Positions 12,516-22,197 of a DNA stretch of 64,000 bases are shown in pieces. The translations under genes and the position numbers were made by a program. The stretch is from NCBI GenBank assembly GCA_016647705.1, contig CM028340.1, positions 12,849,001 through 12,913,000 on the forward strand. Direction: 5' to 3'. Origin of the DNA: Eucommia ulmoides (Eukaryota; Streptophyta; Magnoliopsida; Garryales; Eucommiaceae). The stretch's first letter is position 1, and each line of letters opens with the position of its first letter. The notes under the pieces were generated by a model. The model had not been told where the DNA came from. It was given only the letters and a program-made list of their open reading frames with translations, and did no database searches.

Positions 12516-12544
12516 CGTGCCTTCAGGCACGAGTTATACACTAG
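12516..12544 (+). other. Helitron 3' terminus (hairpin plus CTAG)
   Basis: A 6-bp GC-rich stem (12516-12521 with 12526-12531) with loop TTCA is followed by AGTTATACA and the terminal CTAG (12541-12544). This is the usual Helitron transposition-termination structure. Confidence 0.85.
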
Positions 12545-12546
12545 TA

Positions 12547-12774
12547 TATATATATAACTAAATTTATACCCCAAGTCACCGAGTTGACCCACTGAGTTCA
12601 CCCACCAAACCGAATTCACCTACTACCTATTTTCATATTATCATTTCCTTATTTAAATTAGCATTTAAGTTATTTCCTATTGCATTTGTATTACCTTTTA
12701 TTGTGGTTGATCTCTTGTATAAATAGGGACATTTTGATATTAATAATATACAAGCCACTACCATTTATCTTGTA
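12547..12774 (+). repeat. 5' LTR of TRIM
   Basis: It matches the right LTR from about 12561 onward but has an extra stretch (CACCCACCAAACCGAATTCA region) and a degraded first few bases. A TATA box (TATAAATAG) lies at about 12718-12726. Confidence 0.75.
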
Positions 12775-12786
12775 TGGTATCAGAGC
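12775..12786 (+). other. primer-binding site (tRNA-iMet type)
   Basis: TGGTATCAGAGC, the standard plant retrotransposon primer-binding site, starts immediately after the last LTR base. It is not a tRNA gene. Confidence 0.9.
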
Positions 12787-13240
12787 ATTTGATCCAAAAA
12801 TCCTAGTAACCTATAGAGAGAAAGTTTACAGTCACCGCGGGCCTTCATGGCCTCCAGCTACGAACTCCGACAACAGCTGCCATGAAACAAGTTCTCTTAT
12901 CCAATTAAAATTTTTTTTACTCTTACTATTTGCTCTTTTGAAATACCCACTTCTCTCTCTCTCTCTCTCTCATTGTCTTTATCTCCAAGACCTATGCACT
13001 ATCTCTCTCCTTCTCCAAAAGACCTATGCAGTGGCCTCTTTTCTCTCAACCAAATCCTTCAAAAACAAAAAACAATACAGAACCTTCCATACATTCTTCC
13101 TCTGGGTCCCCTCTTTAAATTCTCACGCACGCACACACGATATATCTATCAGTATTTTTCAAATCTGGTTCATTGTATTTGTGGTTCATCTGTCTCCCTC
13201 TCTCCTAAATAAAAAATACTTCTATTTACAGATTTCAACC

Positions 13241-13405
13241 ATGGCGATCTACTACATTGCAGATAAACCCCGCCAATTACAGTACGCTTCTGACCCACAA
13301 GATGCAGTAGTTGAAGAGCCTCTGCAAGTCAGGGGTTCGTGTTTGTGGCAAAACACTTGTTTGGAGAGACAACGCTTATTACGCACTACGATGCACCATT
13401 GCTAA
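13241..13405 (+). pseudogene. captured first-exon-like fragment inside TRIM
   Basis: An ATG in good context (AACCATGGCG) follows an acceptor-like TTCTATTTACAG and opens a frame starting MAIYYIADKP, with QDAVVEEPLQVRG further on. It runs 54 codons to TAA. GC content rises sharply over 13240-13550 relative to both LTRs, and a CT-rich leader (about 12952-12971) precedes it. The layout (CT leader, intron end, ATG) suggests the 5' part of a host gene picked up by the element. I do not recognise the parent gene. The longer in-frame extension upstream to 12680 crosses the LTR and primer-binding site, so it is not a real coding region. Confidence 0.5.
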
Positions 13406-13556
13406 CTACAGCGAGCCCCCAGATGTTTCAAGAATGCGCTCCACCAAGCCTCCCAGCAACCAGACGCTGACAACACCAAGTCACTAGCCGAGCTCATTTT
13501 CTTCTACTCAAGAACAAGATTGGACCCTCCTACCTGAGCTCCATCTTGTGGGGGTA

Positions 13557-13735
13557 TGTTAGAGTATACCCCAAGTCACCGAGTTGACCCACTGAGTTCA
13601 TCTACTACCTATTTTCATATTATCATTTCCTTATTTAAATTAGCATTGAAGTTATTTCTTATTGTTGTTGGTCTCTTGTATAAATAGGGACATTTTGATA
13701 TTAATAATATATCAGCCATTACCATTTATCTTATA
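13557..13735 (+). repeat. 3' LTR of TRIM
   Basis: It begins TGTTAGAGTATACCCC after a polypurine tract and ends CCATTTATCTTATA. The usual CA end has mutated to TA, as in the left copy. It shares the TATAAATAGGGAC promoter with the left LTR. Confidence 0.8.
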
Positions 13736-15091
13736 TTATTTTGCTGCAGCAGAATATCGATATTCCACTATCATAGGAAAAATAAATAAAAACAAAAATT
13801 ATTTTTTTCCTTTAAATTTATTTATTTATTTTAAAAAAATGCTTTCATTTGACACATTTTTCTAGCAAGAAACCAAATAGGCCAATATTATATTCAAAAT
13901 TTATTTGTACCATAAATGTTTGTTAAAAGAAAAAAAAAATGATACCAAAAAATCTGAAACAAGAAAAAACAAAAGAGAATTGCTTTTAGCGGAGATTGTA
14001 GATAGAGAGAGACTGAAAAAGTCCTTGTAGAATTGGGGTTACGCCGATCGCAATCTTGATACCGAAATCTCCACTACCATGAAGAATTGGGTCTCAAGGA
14101 AAGTTTGGCTGTGGCTTTCGGAAAAGAGATATTAAAAAAAAAAAAAAGTAAGCAACAAAAATACCTTTTTTATTTTGTTTTCCGAAAAAAGCAGAAGGCA
14201 ATGTAATGCCAACGCGCAATATAGAGAAAAAAAAATTGAGTGTGTTCACGCCCCCTAAAAAAAATAATATACAATTACAAGAATAAAAAAAAAAAATTAG
14301 TGACCCACTATGAATTTACTCATAAAATTAACAGTATATGCTAGTCTAAGTCAAAAAAACATGAAAATGATTGAGTTTGTTTTTTTTTTTTTTTTTTTAT
14401 TATGATTATTATTTATTTATTTATTTCATTTTTCACCCACAACAGCATCATCAACATTGTAGGTGGGCAATCTCTCATACAACTTATATATGATTGTAGA
14501 CTTGAGCATTTGAGGCTCCCTTTCAAGAACAACATTTTTCAAGAGCAACATTAATATCCTTAATCAATACATTTCAAGTCACCCTACTTGTTTGAGTCAC
14601 ACCCACTTGGCTTCTCCCTATTTTTAGAATCCCCCTGTTGTGACAAACAAAAATAAATAAAAATGGTTACAAAGAATAGGTCTTTAGGCAGCATTTGGTT
14701 TCATGGAATTAAAACCCAAAAGTTAGAATTGGAAATAAATGCAACATTTTCTTTTGAATCTGGTATTTCCACACACTAATGAACAGTTTGAACACCACCA
14801 TTTGAGTTCAGTGTTAATTTCTTATTAAAAAATATAAACAATAAAACTAAAACAAACAATCAGTAAGAATTAATCAAATAATTACTTAATTTTATCAACT
14901 AAACTCAATCAAATAAAACAAACAATGTACATTTTCTATTGAAAGACATTACAAATTAAAACATTACCAATCAATAGAGTCCGACGGTGAAAATAAAACT
15001 TTACAACTAACAGGGCTTGAATAGAATTTCAAATTTTCAATAACACTGTACTCCAGCGACAAAGAACTTTAAAACTCTCAAAACAAATTAC
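13736..15091. other. non-coding
   Basis: No gene supported. Positions 13980-14110 are GC-richer without a recognisable domain. On the minus strand at about 14450-14570 a frame reading EREPQMLKSTIIYKLYERLP is open for around 40 codons but cannot be assigned. Poly-A and poly-T runs are frequent. Confidence 0.3.
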
Positions 15092-15206
15092 CTTTAGGTT
15101 GTTCTCTTTCTTCTGCAAAAATTGATTCAATACCTTGACGCAATCAGCGAACTTACCAGATTGGAACAACACAATGGCCTCCTTCGCGAGCCCTATAGTG
15201 ACGAAT
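15092..15206 (-). pseudogene. isolated exon resembling CCR4-NOT subunit 10 (NOT10)
   Basis: The exon is bounded by a good acceptor (TATTTCAG before 15206) and donor (AAG|GTAATTTG at 15092/15091). It encodes 38 residues including LAKEAIVLFQSGKFADCVKV and LNQFLQKKENN. This closely resembles the start of the TPR-containing plant CNOT10 proteins, as I recall the family (ALAKEA..LF.SGKFAEC..VLNQLL.KK), and the donor falls where I would expect one. CNOT10 is a subunit of the CCR4-NOT mRNA deadenylation complex. The following CNOT10 exons are not found downstream on the minus strand, so this is a fragment, either truncated or captured by a transposon. Upstream (15240-15760, minus strand) resembles a promoter and leader but does not encode the expected N-terminus. 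Confidence 0.6.
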
Positions 15207-16102
15207 CTGAAATAATGATACACTGAATTTGCAGTTCAAACTGAAAATTCCTGATTATCATGACATCCACATTGAAAATTCAAGAAAATGGTGTCCACAA
15301 ATGCAAATTATAATTCAATCCATCAAATGGAGAGAAATATTACAGTAGGCTTTCAATCATTGAGAAATTAAGAGTTTGCTCAAAGTAAATTCTAGAATTC
15401 AATTAGATTCCTTAACTACGAACAACCATGGATGGTGGTTGGGTTGGTAGAACCCATCTCGGAAGAAGGACACACTGCTTCGAGAGCATAGAGATGTTGA
15501 ACAGCCATGCTTTGGGGACTCAAAATCTTTGTTTCCGCAACCAATAATTTCATCTGTTTTATCATCAAATGCTCAGTAGCACAATCGATCTAGAAAGAAA
15601 ATCTAGAGATGGAAAGATGATTTAGAGAGAGAAGAATCGCTTTTGGTTCAGAAAATTTTGGGAAATTTTCCTATAAAATTAGAGTTTTGAGAGAATTTGG
15701 GAAATTTTCAAAAAAAAAATAAAAAAATTAGGGTTTTGATCGCTTTTGATCTAGTCAGTGCCCCGTGGCTAAAATCACTCAAAACTAATTGACTTTGAGT
15801 TAACTAAAGCCCTCTTATTTGCTAAAAGGTGGTTTAAACTTCGGGGATAGTAAATGAGATTTTCTCAAGTATGTATATAATGGTAAATTTTAAAATTGAA
15901 AGGCAATACCTTCGAATGAATAAGAGTTAAATATTAGTCATATCTTCAATTCTATTAAAATATGAAATGGATTATCAAAATTAATTCATTTCATTATTAA
16001 TATCTTATTAATTCTATTAATGTGAAATGAATGGTCATGGATTTGTCTAAGTCAAATTTGAATTTATGATTCATATCAAACCTTAAATTTTACAATAATA
16101 TA
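15207..16102. other. promoter-like and AT-rich sequence
   Basis: Read on the minus strand, 15240-15760 contains an AAAACCCTAA motif and GA-rich leader-like sequence next to the NOT10-like exon. A short frame starting MKLLVAETKIL is present but unidentified. From 15800 to 16102 nothing is recognised. Confidence 0.3.
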
Positions 16103-18165
16103 TGTTGATCCCAAGATTTTAATGAACAATTAAGTACTGATGTTTTGGTAGAATTAATGTTTAATTAAGTGTTTCAGTGATTTAAAGTTTCAGTAATGCA
16201 GATGTCAAATCCAATGGATGCTTAATGAAGATATCAAGATGATGAAGAAGTATTAAGAGTTTGAAAAAATTAGGAAAAACAACCCAAATAAATATTAACT
16301 CTTAATATCCTATTTAGGAACACACACATGACACAAAATGAATCTTATCTTTTATGTGTGTTTTTATTGAGTATATTTAATTGCTCCTATGTGAATCAAA
16401 AAGAAATATTTTTGAATGACTAAAATGGAATATAGGAATATTAGTGGAGCTTGTTTAAATATAAAAATGGATAAAGGGACGAAATCGTAAAGAAAGTAAA
16501 TTAAAAACGAGATCAGAGAAGTGATTCAAAAGGAGGCAGTTGACTGAGGAGTCAACCGGAGAAGGAAGATGAAACATCCTGAATTGAAGAGTCGACCGCT
16601 CATGAAAATATCTGAACTCTCTAAATCTGAGAGCCGATCAAGCGGTCGACCTATGATCGCTGCAGCGATGGTTTGGCTGTAAGCGGTGTTGGGCAGTCGA
16701 CTGAATATGCTAGTTTAGGATATTGTTTGATCCGATTTTAAATCCAAAAGTAGCCGTTTTTTGTTAGGATTTGAGAGAGATTTAAGGGATATTCTTAATA
16801 TTTAAGATATGATTTATTTACAAATTAAATCCTTTCAATATGATTAATTAAATATTAATATTTCTCAATTTGGTAATTAAAATGGATTCTACACTTATTT
16901 ATCTTGATTGAGAAATACTTTGGGGATTTAATTGAGAGTTTTAAAAGTTGTTATTAAGTTAAATTGAACCTAAATGAAGTCCTAATGTTATAAGGTTTCT
17001 ATAAGAGCATTTTATTATCATGACACTTGTAAATTAGCCGTTAGAAGACTGATTACATATGCATTTATATAGACCTGCGAATTTTCTAAGAGAGCTAATC
17101 ATTCTAAGAGAGATAATCACTTTATATCATTTTGAGAGAGCTTTTATAAGAGTTATCATTCTAAGTCATTGAGAGCTGTTCTAAGAGTGATTCTAATAAT
17201 CAACTGTGATAAAGTTTTGCTGATACCGGAATTGAAACTACATTGTTCTAATCAATAATATTGTGGATTCCGGGGTGAGATTTTTTCGTACTGATTATTG
17301 CTTGTTTATTATTTTATTTTTGAAAATTGATCTTAGAAATTGTTTTTGATTTTTGAAGAAAATATTTTTTCAAACAATTTCTTGAATCTGATTACGTGCT
17401 CCAATTTGCTACCCATATCTTGTTAAAATCATATTTCTGCATCTAACATATTTCTATCACTAGTTGGGATATTGATTGAGTTTTTATTTATCTGGAGTGG
17501 TAGAAGTTCCAAGTGAGATTTACTTATCAATTTTTGTATTGATGAGTTGTGACGGATTAAATATCATTGGGGATATTTAATCAAGGGTAGTAGAATTTTA
17601 GTCTCTTCCTGTAAAGATATTAAGGTAGTGATTCTTCCTAGATAAGAATTGTGTTTTTTTGTTGAGTGATTTTGTAACGGTTCAATCCTTACCAGGTAGA
17701 TAAAATGATATTTGGAGTGTTTTGGTGAGATTTTGATTCTTGAGCCTAATTGTTAAAAAGAATTAGGTTATTCTTTAGCTTGTTAAAAATAGAGATTCTT
17801 CCTTAACTTGAGAAAAGGAAATTGTAAAGGTTGATTCTGAGTTTGTAGAAGAATCGGTGTATGGGTTTGGTTCCTACTTTTAAAGGAATCTTGGTTTTAG
17901 TGGGTGTGACCTCCGTGGAGCTCAGGGGACTGGATTAGTCAAGAGTAACTTGGTGAACTAGTATAAATCTCTGGTGTGCTGTTTTCTTAATTTGTTTATT
18001 TTTGTTATTTGAGTGTGCACTTAGATTTATTTTAATTCCGCTGTGATATAAAGATAATAATTAATTTAGGCATAAAATTAATTATTTGATATATTTAAGT
18101 TTATTCTGATAATATTTTTTAATTATCCAATTTACCCCCCTCTTGGGTATTCTATTGGACCAACA
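16103..18165 (+). mobile_element. solo LTR, 2.06 kb (copia-type termini)
   Basis: The sequence starts TGTTGATCCCAA and ends TATTGGACCAACA, with the 5-base duplication ATATA on each side (16098-16102 and 18166-18170). There is no primer-binding site, polypurine tract, gag or pol, so it is a solo LTR left by LTR-LTR recombination. The TGTTGATCCC start and the CCCCTCTTGGGTATTCTATTGG end resemble long LTRs of the SIRE/Maximus group of Ty1/copia; that assignment is from memory. A second copy of the same family lies at 36452-38620 in opposite orientation. Confidence 0.9.
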
Positions 18166-18851
18166 ATATATGTGGCAAAAATTGTGATTTGTCTTCCATA
18201 AAAAATATTTTTTTTATCAGCCAATTAATTTTGTGTATCTATTCCCATGTTTTTATTTCTATTCCCTTGAAAACTTGAGCCGAAACAAAAACATATGCTC
18301 ATAATTTCTTATTTAAAATAACTTAATATTTTTTAGATGTTATTTTGAAAAAAAAAAAATTGTTAATGTAATTGTGATTTTTATTTTTTTGAAAAGTTGA
18401 TGTATTGGTAAAAGGGACATTTACGAGGCAACCATGTTTTACGGTGGAAACTACTGGATAAACCCAAGAGGAGTTTGCACCGATAAGATCTCCTAATACT
18501 TTTAAATGAGCGATTACAATCCATATCTTGCGATTTGACCATATTAATGAATATACATCTTCCATATGTTTCATCACCTCTAAAAACGAGGAATAAAATA
18601 TGATAATAAACTACCAATTAAACTGAATATGAAACCAATAATTTATCCCAATTGTAATTGTTGTTAATTGATTATTTTACACCACAATGATCTATAAATC
18701 ATGATTTTCAAAATGAAATATTAATTTATTTTTTTCTCAATTCTGAATTAAGATGCATGCGAATGATATAAATAACATTAAGTGTAATGTTAATGTCATA
18801 TATAATATCACTTTATTTTTGTGCTCCGTGAGTGTTAAATATAACATCTAA
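18166..18851. other. non-coding with unassigned minus-strand frame
   Basis: A minus-strand open frame within 18323-18617 (two overlapping frames, one with MEDVYSLIWSNRKIWIV) is moderately complex but has no recognisable domain and no clear signals. It may be a transposon or gene fragment. No other feature is seen. Confidence 0.3.
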
Positions 18852-19135
18852 GGTAAGTGGCTTCAATGAAGAAGAAGAAGACGACGACGAAGGTGGTCAG
18901 GAGCGAAGAACATTGAGGAAGAAATTACAAATACCTCATCTCGACGAATTTTGTAAATAACCCTTATTTCAAAAGAATTTTCAAATCCTCTCTTTCACTA
19001 TTATTTGACACTTGAAGAGATTTTACAAATTATTCCTGCTCAATACCCAAACAAGATATTTATAAAAAAAAAAAAAAATTGAAATCACTTACTCAAATTA
19101 AATCCCTTCCCCAAATTCCTTACCCAAACACAACC
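18852..19135. mobile_element. short MITE related to the 4551-5550 element
   Basis: The right end (TCCTTACCCAAACACAACC) matches the right terminus of the 4551-5550 element, and TAA flanks both sides (18849-18851 and 19136-19138). The sequence before the left flank, ACATCTAAGG, also matches the left junction there. The left inverted repeat is largely missing after GG, so this is an internally or terminally deleted copy. Confidence 0.5.
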
Positions 19136-19138
19136 TAA

Positions 19139-22100
19139 TACTCTATTTTTAAAATTAAATTTTTACCTTCGATTTTTTTAAATCATTTTTTTTAACAAAA
19201 TGTATCTTCTTCTCCCCCCACCCTCTCCCCACCACCACCTCGCCAAAACTCGACCCCCATCGCCGAAAACCTCACACCTCCTTGCTTTTTCTCCTCCTCC
19301 TTCTCTCTCTCTCTCTGCCTGCTCCGGCGAAGGGAATTCAGCAACCACCATCGATACCGCTGAAAGGATGATGAAGCAATTAACAGGTATTGAAGATGAA
19401 AGGTTCATCTTTTTCATCAACGAAGAGAGAGAGAGAGATGAAAGGTGTCGCCACGTTGGATTATCCTGGCCACGGGTGCTGGATCTGTGCTTTGGCGCAC
19501 AGTCGGCGCCGATCTATGCGTCGGCACAAAGATCCGGTTGGAAGAGAGAGAGAGAGAGGAAGAAGAAGGAACGAAGAGGAGACCTGGGGTGCGGTGGGGT
19601 TTCCGACAAGGGTGGTAGTGGGTTTTTCGACCAGTGTGGTGGTGAGTTTAGAGAGAGAGTGGTTGATGGGTTTACAGAGAGAAACGGTGGTTAGGTTGAT
19701 GTGGGTATATAGAGCAAGAGAGTTCATAGCTAATGGGAAGTAGGTATGAACGGGCTAAGAGATCTAGTAGTTTGTAGTATATGAAAAATGAAACTCAAAC
19801 TCACCAGCCGTTGGAAATTTGCACGGAGCTCTAGTAGCTTGTAGTATATGAACATGAACAGACGAGATAACGAGATTTCGCTTCCTTGTTATTGCAACAG
19901 AGAGAGAGAGGGAGAGGGAGAGGGAGAGGGAGAGGGAGAGGGAGAGAGAGAGAGAGAAGTGGTGGTGCCGTGATGGGGAGAGAGAGGGGGGGAGGAAGAA
20001 GAAGACGATTGAGCAGTTTTTTTTTTTTTTTTTTTTTTTTTTTTATTATAAAAAAAGGTGTTAAAAACATATATTTTTTAAATAGGAGATTTTAGTTTAA
20101 AAAAATAAAAATATCTGTAAAACAAATTTAAAGTACTATTATATGGCTAAGGGTAAAATTATCATTACAATAAGAAATTTAGAAACTTTTACCTGTCAGT
20201 GAACTAAGTGATTTTTGAACAAAAATGACAAGGAGTTGAACGGTATTTGTAAAATAACAATAGACATATCTGGTTAATGACAAAAAAACAGGGGAGACAA
20301 ATAGTATAAATCTTTTTTTTTAATCCAATGGATCTTTTAGAAAAGCTATAGCACAAAAATAAAATAAAAATGCAATTGTCAAGCCTAAATAGAAATCTCA
20401 GTCTTCAACTCTACAATTGCCCCTCTCAACGATATTCATCGATTTTCAACTCAAATCAAAATCACAAACTTGAATCAAACCGAGAATCAAATGTACGAGA
20501 TTTTCTAGCGAGTTCAATGAATTTTCGACAATTTCAACGATTTCAATGGATTTTTGAGTGATGGCTTTGAAGACAACTTTGGCAACACGAACAAAGATGA
20601 TGGCGATAGCTCCGTGAAGATTCGAACGACATTCACGACAGATTAAAGCGACGGTTTCGGTGATGGCAAGTAGAGGCACAAAGAGGGTTTCGGCAACGGC
20701 GACGATTTGTGCAGATTCAAGCGATGATGGCTTTGTGCGATTGTGACAGAAGATTTGAGTGATGATGGCTTTGTGCAATGGTGACGGAAGATTGGAGCGA
20801 CGACAATGGTAGGCGTGGAGCAAGGGAAACAAGACTTCAGCATTTCTGAGCAGAATGAAGGGGTCGGATGGATATGGGAAATGGAAACCTAGTAAATCTT
20901 TCATTAGAAACATTTCGAAATAATGTGTTTTGAGAGAATTTGTAAATGACACATATTCCCCTATCTTACTAATGAATGGATTTATAAAAGTGTGTTTCTG
21001 AGGCAAATCTCTTATTTTATTTATACTTTTAAAAAAAAATTATAAACAATTATAATATGTGTTTTAGTCTTGCGCATTAAAAAAAAATTGGAAGGCTCAA
21101 AACACGTGTTACACTCTCACAGTTACATTTATCTAACTAATATGTAAAATATTTGTTATATGTAACAAATATTACACAAATACATATAACATAGTTAAAT
21201 ATAATTTGTAACTTGTACGGTTGGAACTAATATTACACAGGCGTGAACACATACGGAACTAATACGCAAGTAAAAATCAATTTAAGAGAATTAAATCAAA
21301 AGTTATATTTTAAATAGGACTAATAACAAATTATACCCCTATTTGGAGCTAATCACCTATTATCCTCATATAAAATATCTCTTAAAAATACCCAAACAAA
21401 GAATTTTATGAAAAGAATTTAGTTAACTTAAAAATTTCCCCTTAAACTGCTTTACCCAAATACAACCCCAAATATAATATAATAACTCATTTACACATCA
21501 TAATAACAATATATAATAATAATTTTGAGAAAGGTGAAGGATGTGTTACCGAACTGAATATGAAAAAATAAAATTTTAGAAGGAGAATCATATAACACTT
21601 ATAAAGTATAATTTTTAAAAATTTAGGAGGGGGAGTGGGGCATGTAACTTTCCTTTGGTCTCCCGTCATCTCAACAAATATCAAAAACACTAGTCATCTC
21701 CTGTTAGATTTGAGCTGGGATCTAACAGACCCAAGCATGCAAGCGCTCACACTCATAATATTGGGGTGTGGGTATTGTAAAAAGAGAGATAAATCGAAGG
21801 CCGAGGCAGTGACAGCGATGACGGTGGAAAACGAGTCAAATAAGAATGATTAAAACCTTCAGTCCTAAATTCCGCGTAGGAGCATAAGCAGCAGTTTACT
21901 AATAAACAGACCGTATAGAGAGCTTTGTTTTTATCCATCTTCTTGAAACAAACAGAATGTAAAATGGAAAATAAAAAGAAAACAAGGCGGCGTTAAGTAA
22001 TTAGAGTTGGAGTAAATCTGCTTCAGTCAAAATGATAGGGGTTTACCATAAGCATACAAAAAAATTAATCACAGGCCTAATATCTTTGATTAGACTTGGG

Positions 22101-22197
22101 ATAATAGTTAAATCGTCTTATAATTGTTCGGTCTTAAAGAGGACAAAAAGGGAACTCTAAGTATCTTTTTGAAGGTAAAAATTATCTGTCTTCATGG
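19139..22197. other. gene-like low-complexity fragments, no gene
   Basis: Positions 19200-19740 are GC-rich with CT/GA tracts and resemble promoter/leader DNA carried by transposons. Positions 20550-20850 repeat GATGGCTTTGTGCAATGGTG-like words with ACGACGG segments. Around 21110-21250 the word GTAACAAATATTACACAAAT recurs, as it does inside 24060-24370. The end at about 21440-21475 (CTTTACCCAAATACAACCCC) resembles the Harbinger-type terminus at 5550, but no partner end was found. Long open frames here are repeat artefacts. Confidence 0.35.
19899..19957. repeat. (GA)n / (GGGAGA)n microsatellite
   Basis: An AGAGAG run passes into at least seven GGGAGA hexamers and back to AGAGAG. Confidence 0.9.

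Larger units (their letters stand above)
9315..12544 (+). mobile_element. non-autonomous Helitron, 3.2 kb
   Basis: The left end is TCTATTATATAAAACAGGAC preceded by A. The right end is CTAG followed by T, nine bases beyond a GC-rich hairpin (CGTGCC-TTCA-GGCACG, 12516-12531). The 5' TC, 3' CTRR, subterminal hairpin and insertion between A and T are the hallmarks of Helitrons, which lack inverted repeats and target duplications. No Rep/helicase frame is present, so the copy is non-autonomous. The 5' part repeats GACTAGGACAAA several times (about 9347-9430). An internal segment is duplicated (see 9466-9965), and a GC-richer patch occurs at 11205-11360. A related, more decayed copy is at 31963-34896. 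Confidence 0.85.
12547..13735 (+). mobile_element. TRIM-type miniature LTR retrotransposon with captured sequence
   Basis: Two direct repeats (about 12547-12774 and 13557-13735) share TATACCCCAAGTCACCGAGT and run to a TATAAATAGGGAC promoter and CCATTTATCTT ending. Directly after the left LTR is TGGTATCAGAGC, the primer-binding site complementary to initiator methionine tRNA. Directly before the right LTR is the purine-rich CTTGTGGGGGTA. No gag or pol is present and the whole is about 1.2 kb, which defines a TRIM. The left LTR lacks the expected TGTTAGAG start and abuts the Helitron end, so that boundary is uncertain. The interior carries promoter-like and exon-like sequence (see 13241-13405). 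Confidence 0.8.

Noticed and set aside
12775..12786. tRNA-like sequence TGGTATCAGAGC
   Set aside because: It is a retrotransposon primer-binding site adjacent to an LTR, not part of a tRNA gene; no cloverleaf is present.
12680..13240. In-frame N-terminal extension of the TRIM internal ORF
   Set aside because: It runs through the LTR promoter, primer-binding site and an acceptor-like site, so it cannot be a genuine coding region; only the part from 13241 looks gene-derived.
20446..21006. Minus-strand open frame of 186 codons
   Set aside because: It spans a repetitive GACGG/GATGGCTTT region with no domain, and overlapping frames are open on other phases; composition explains its length.
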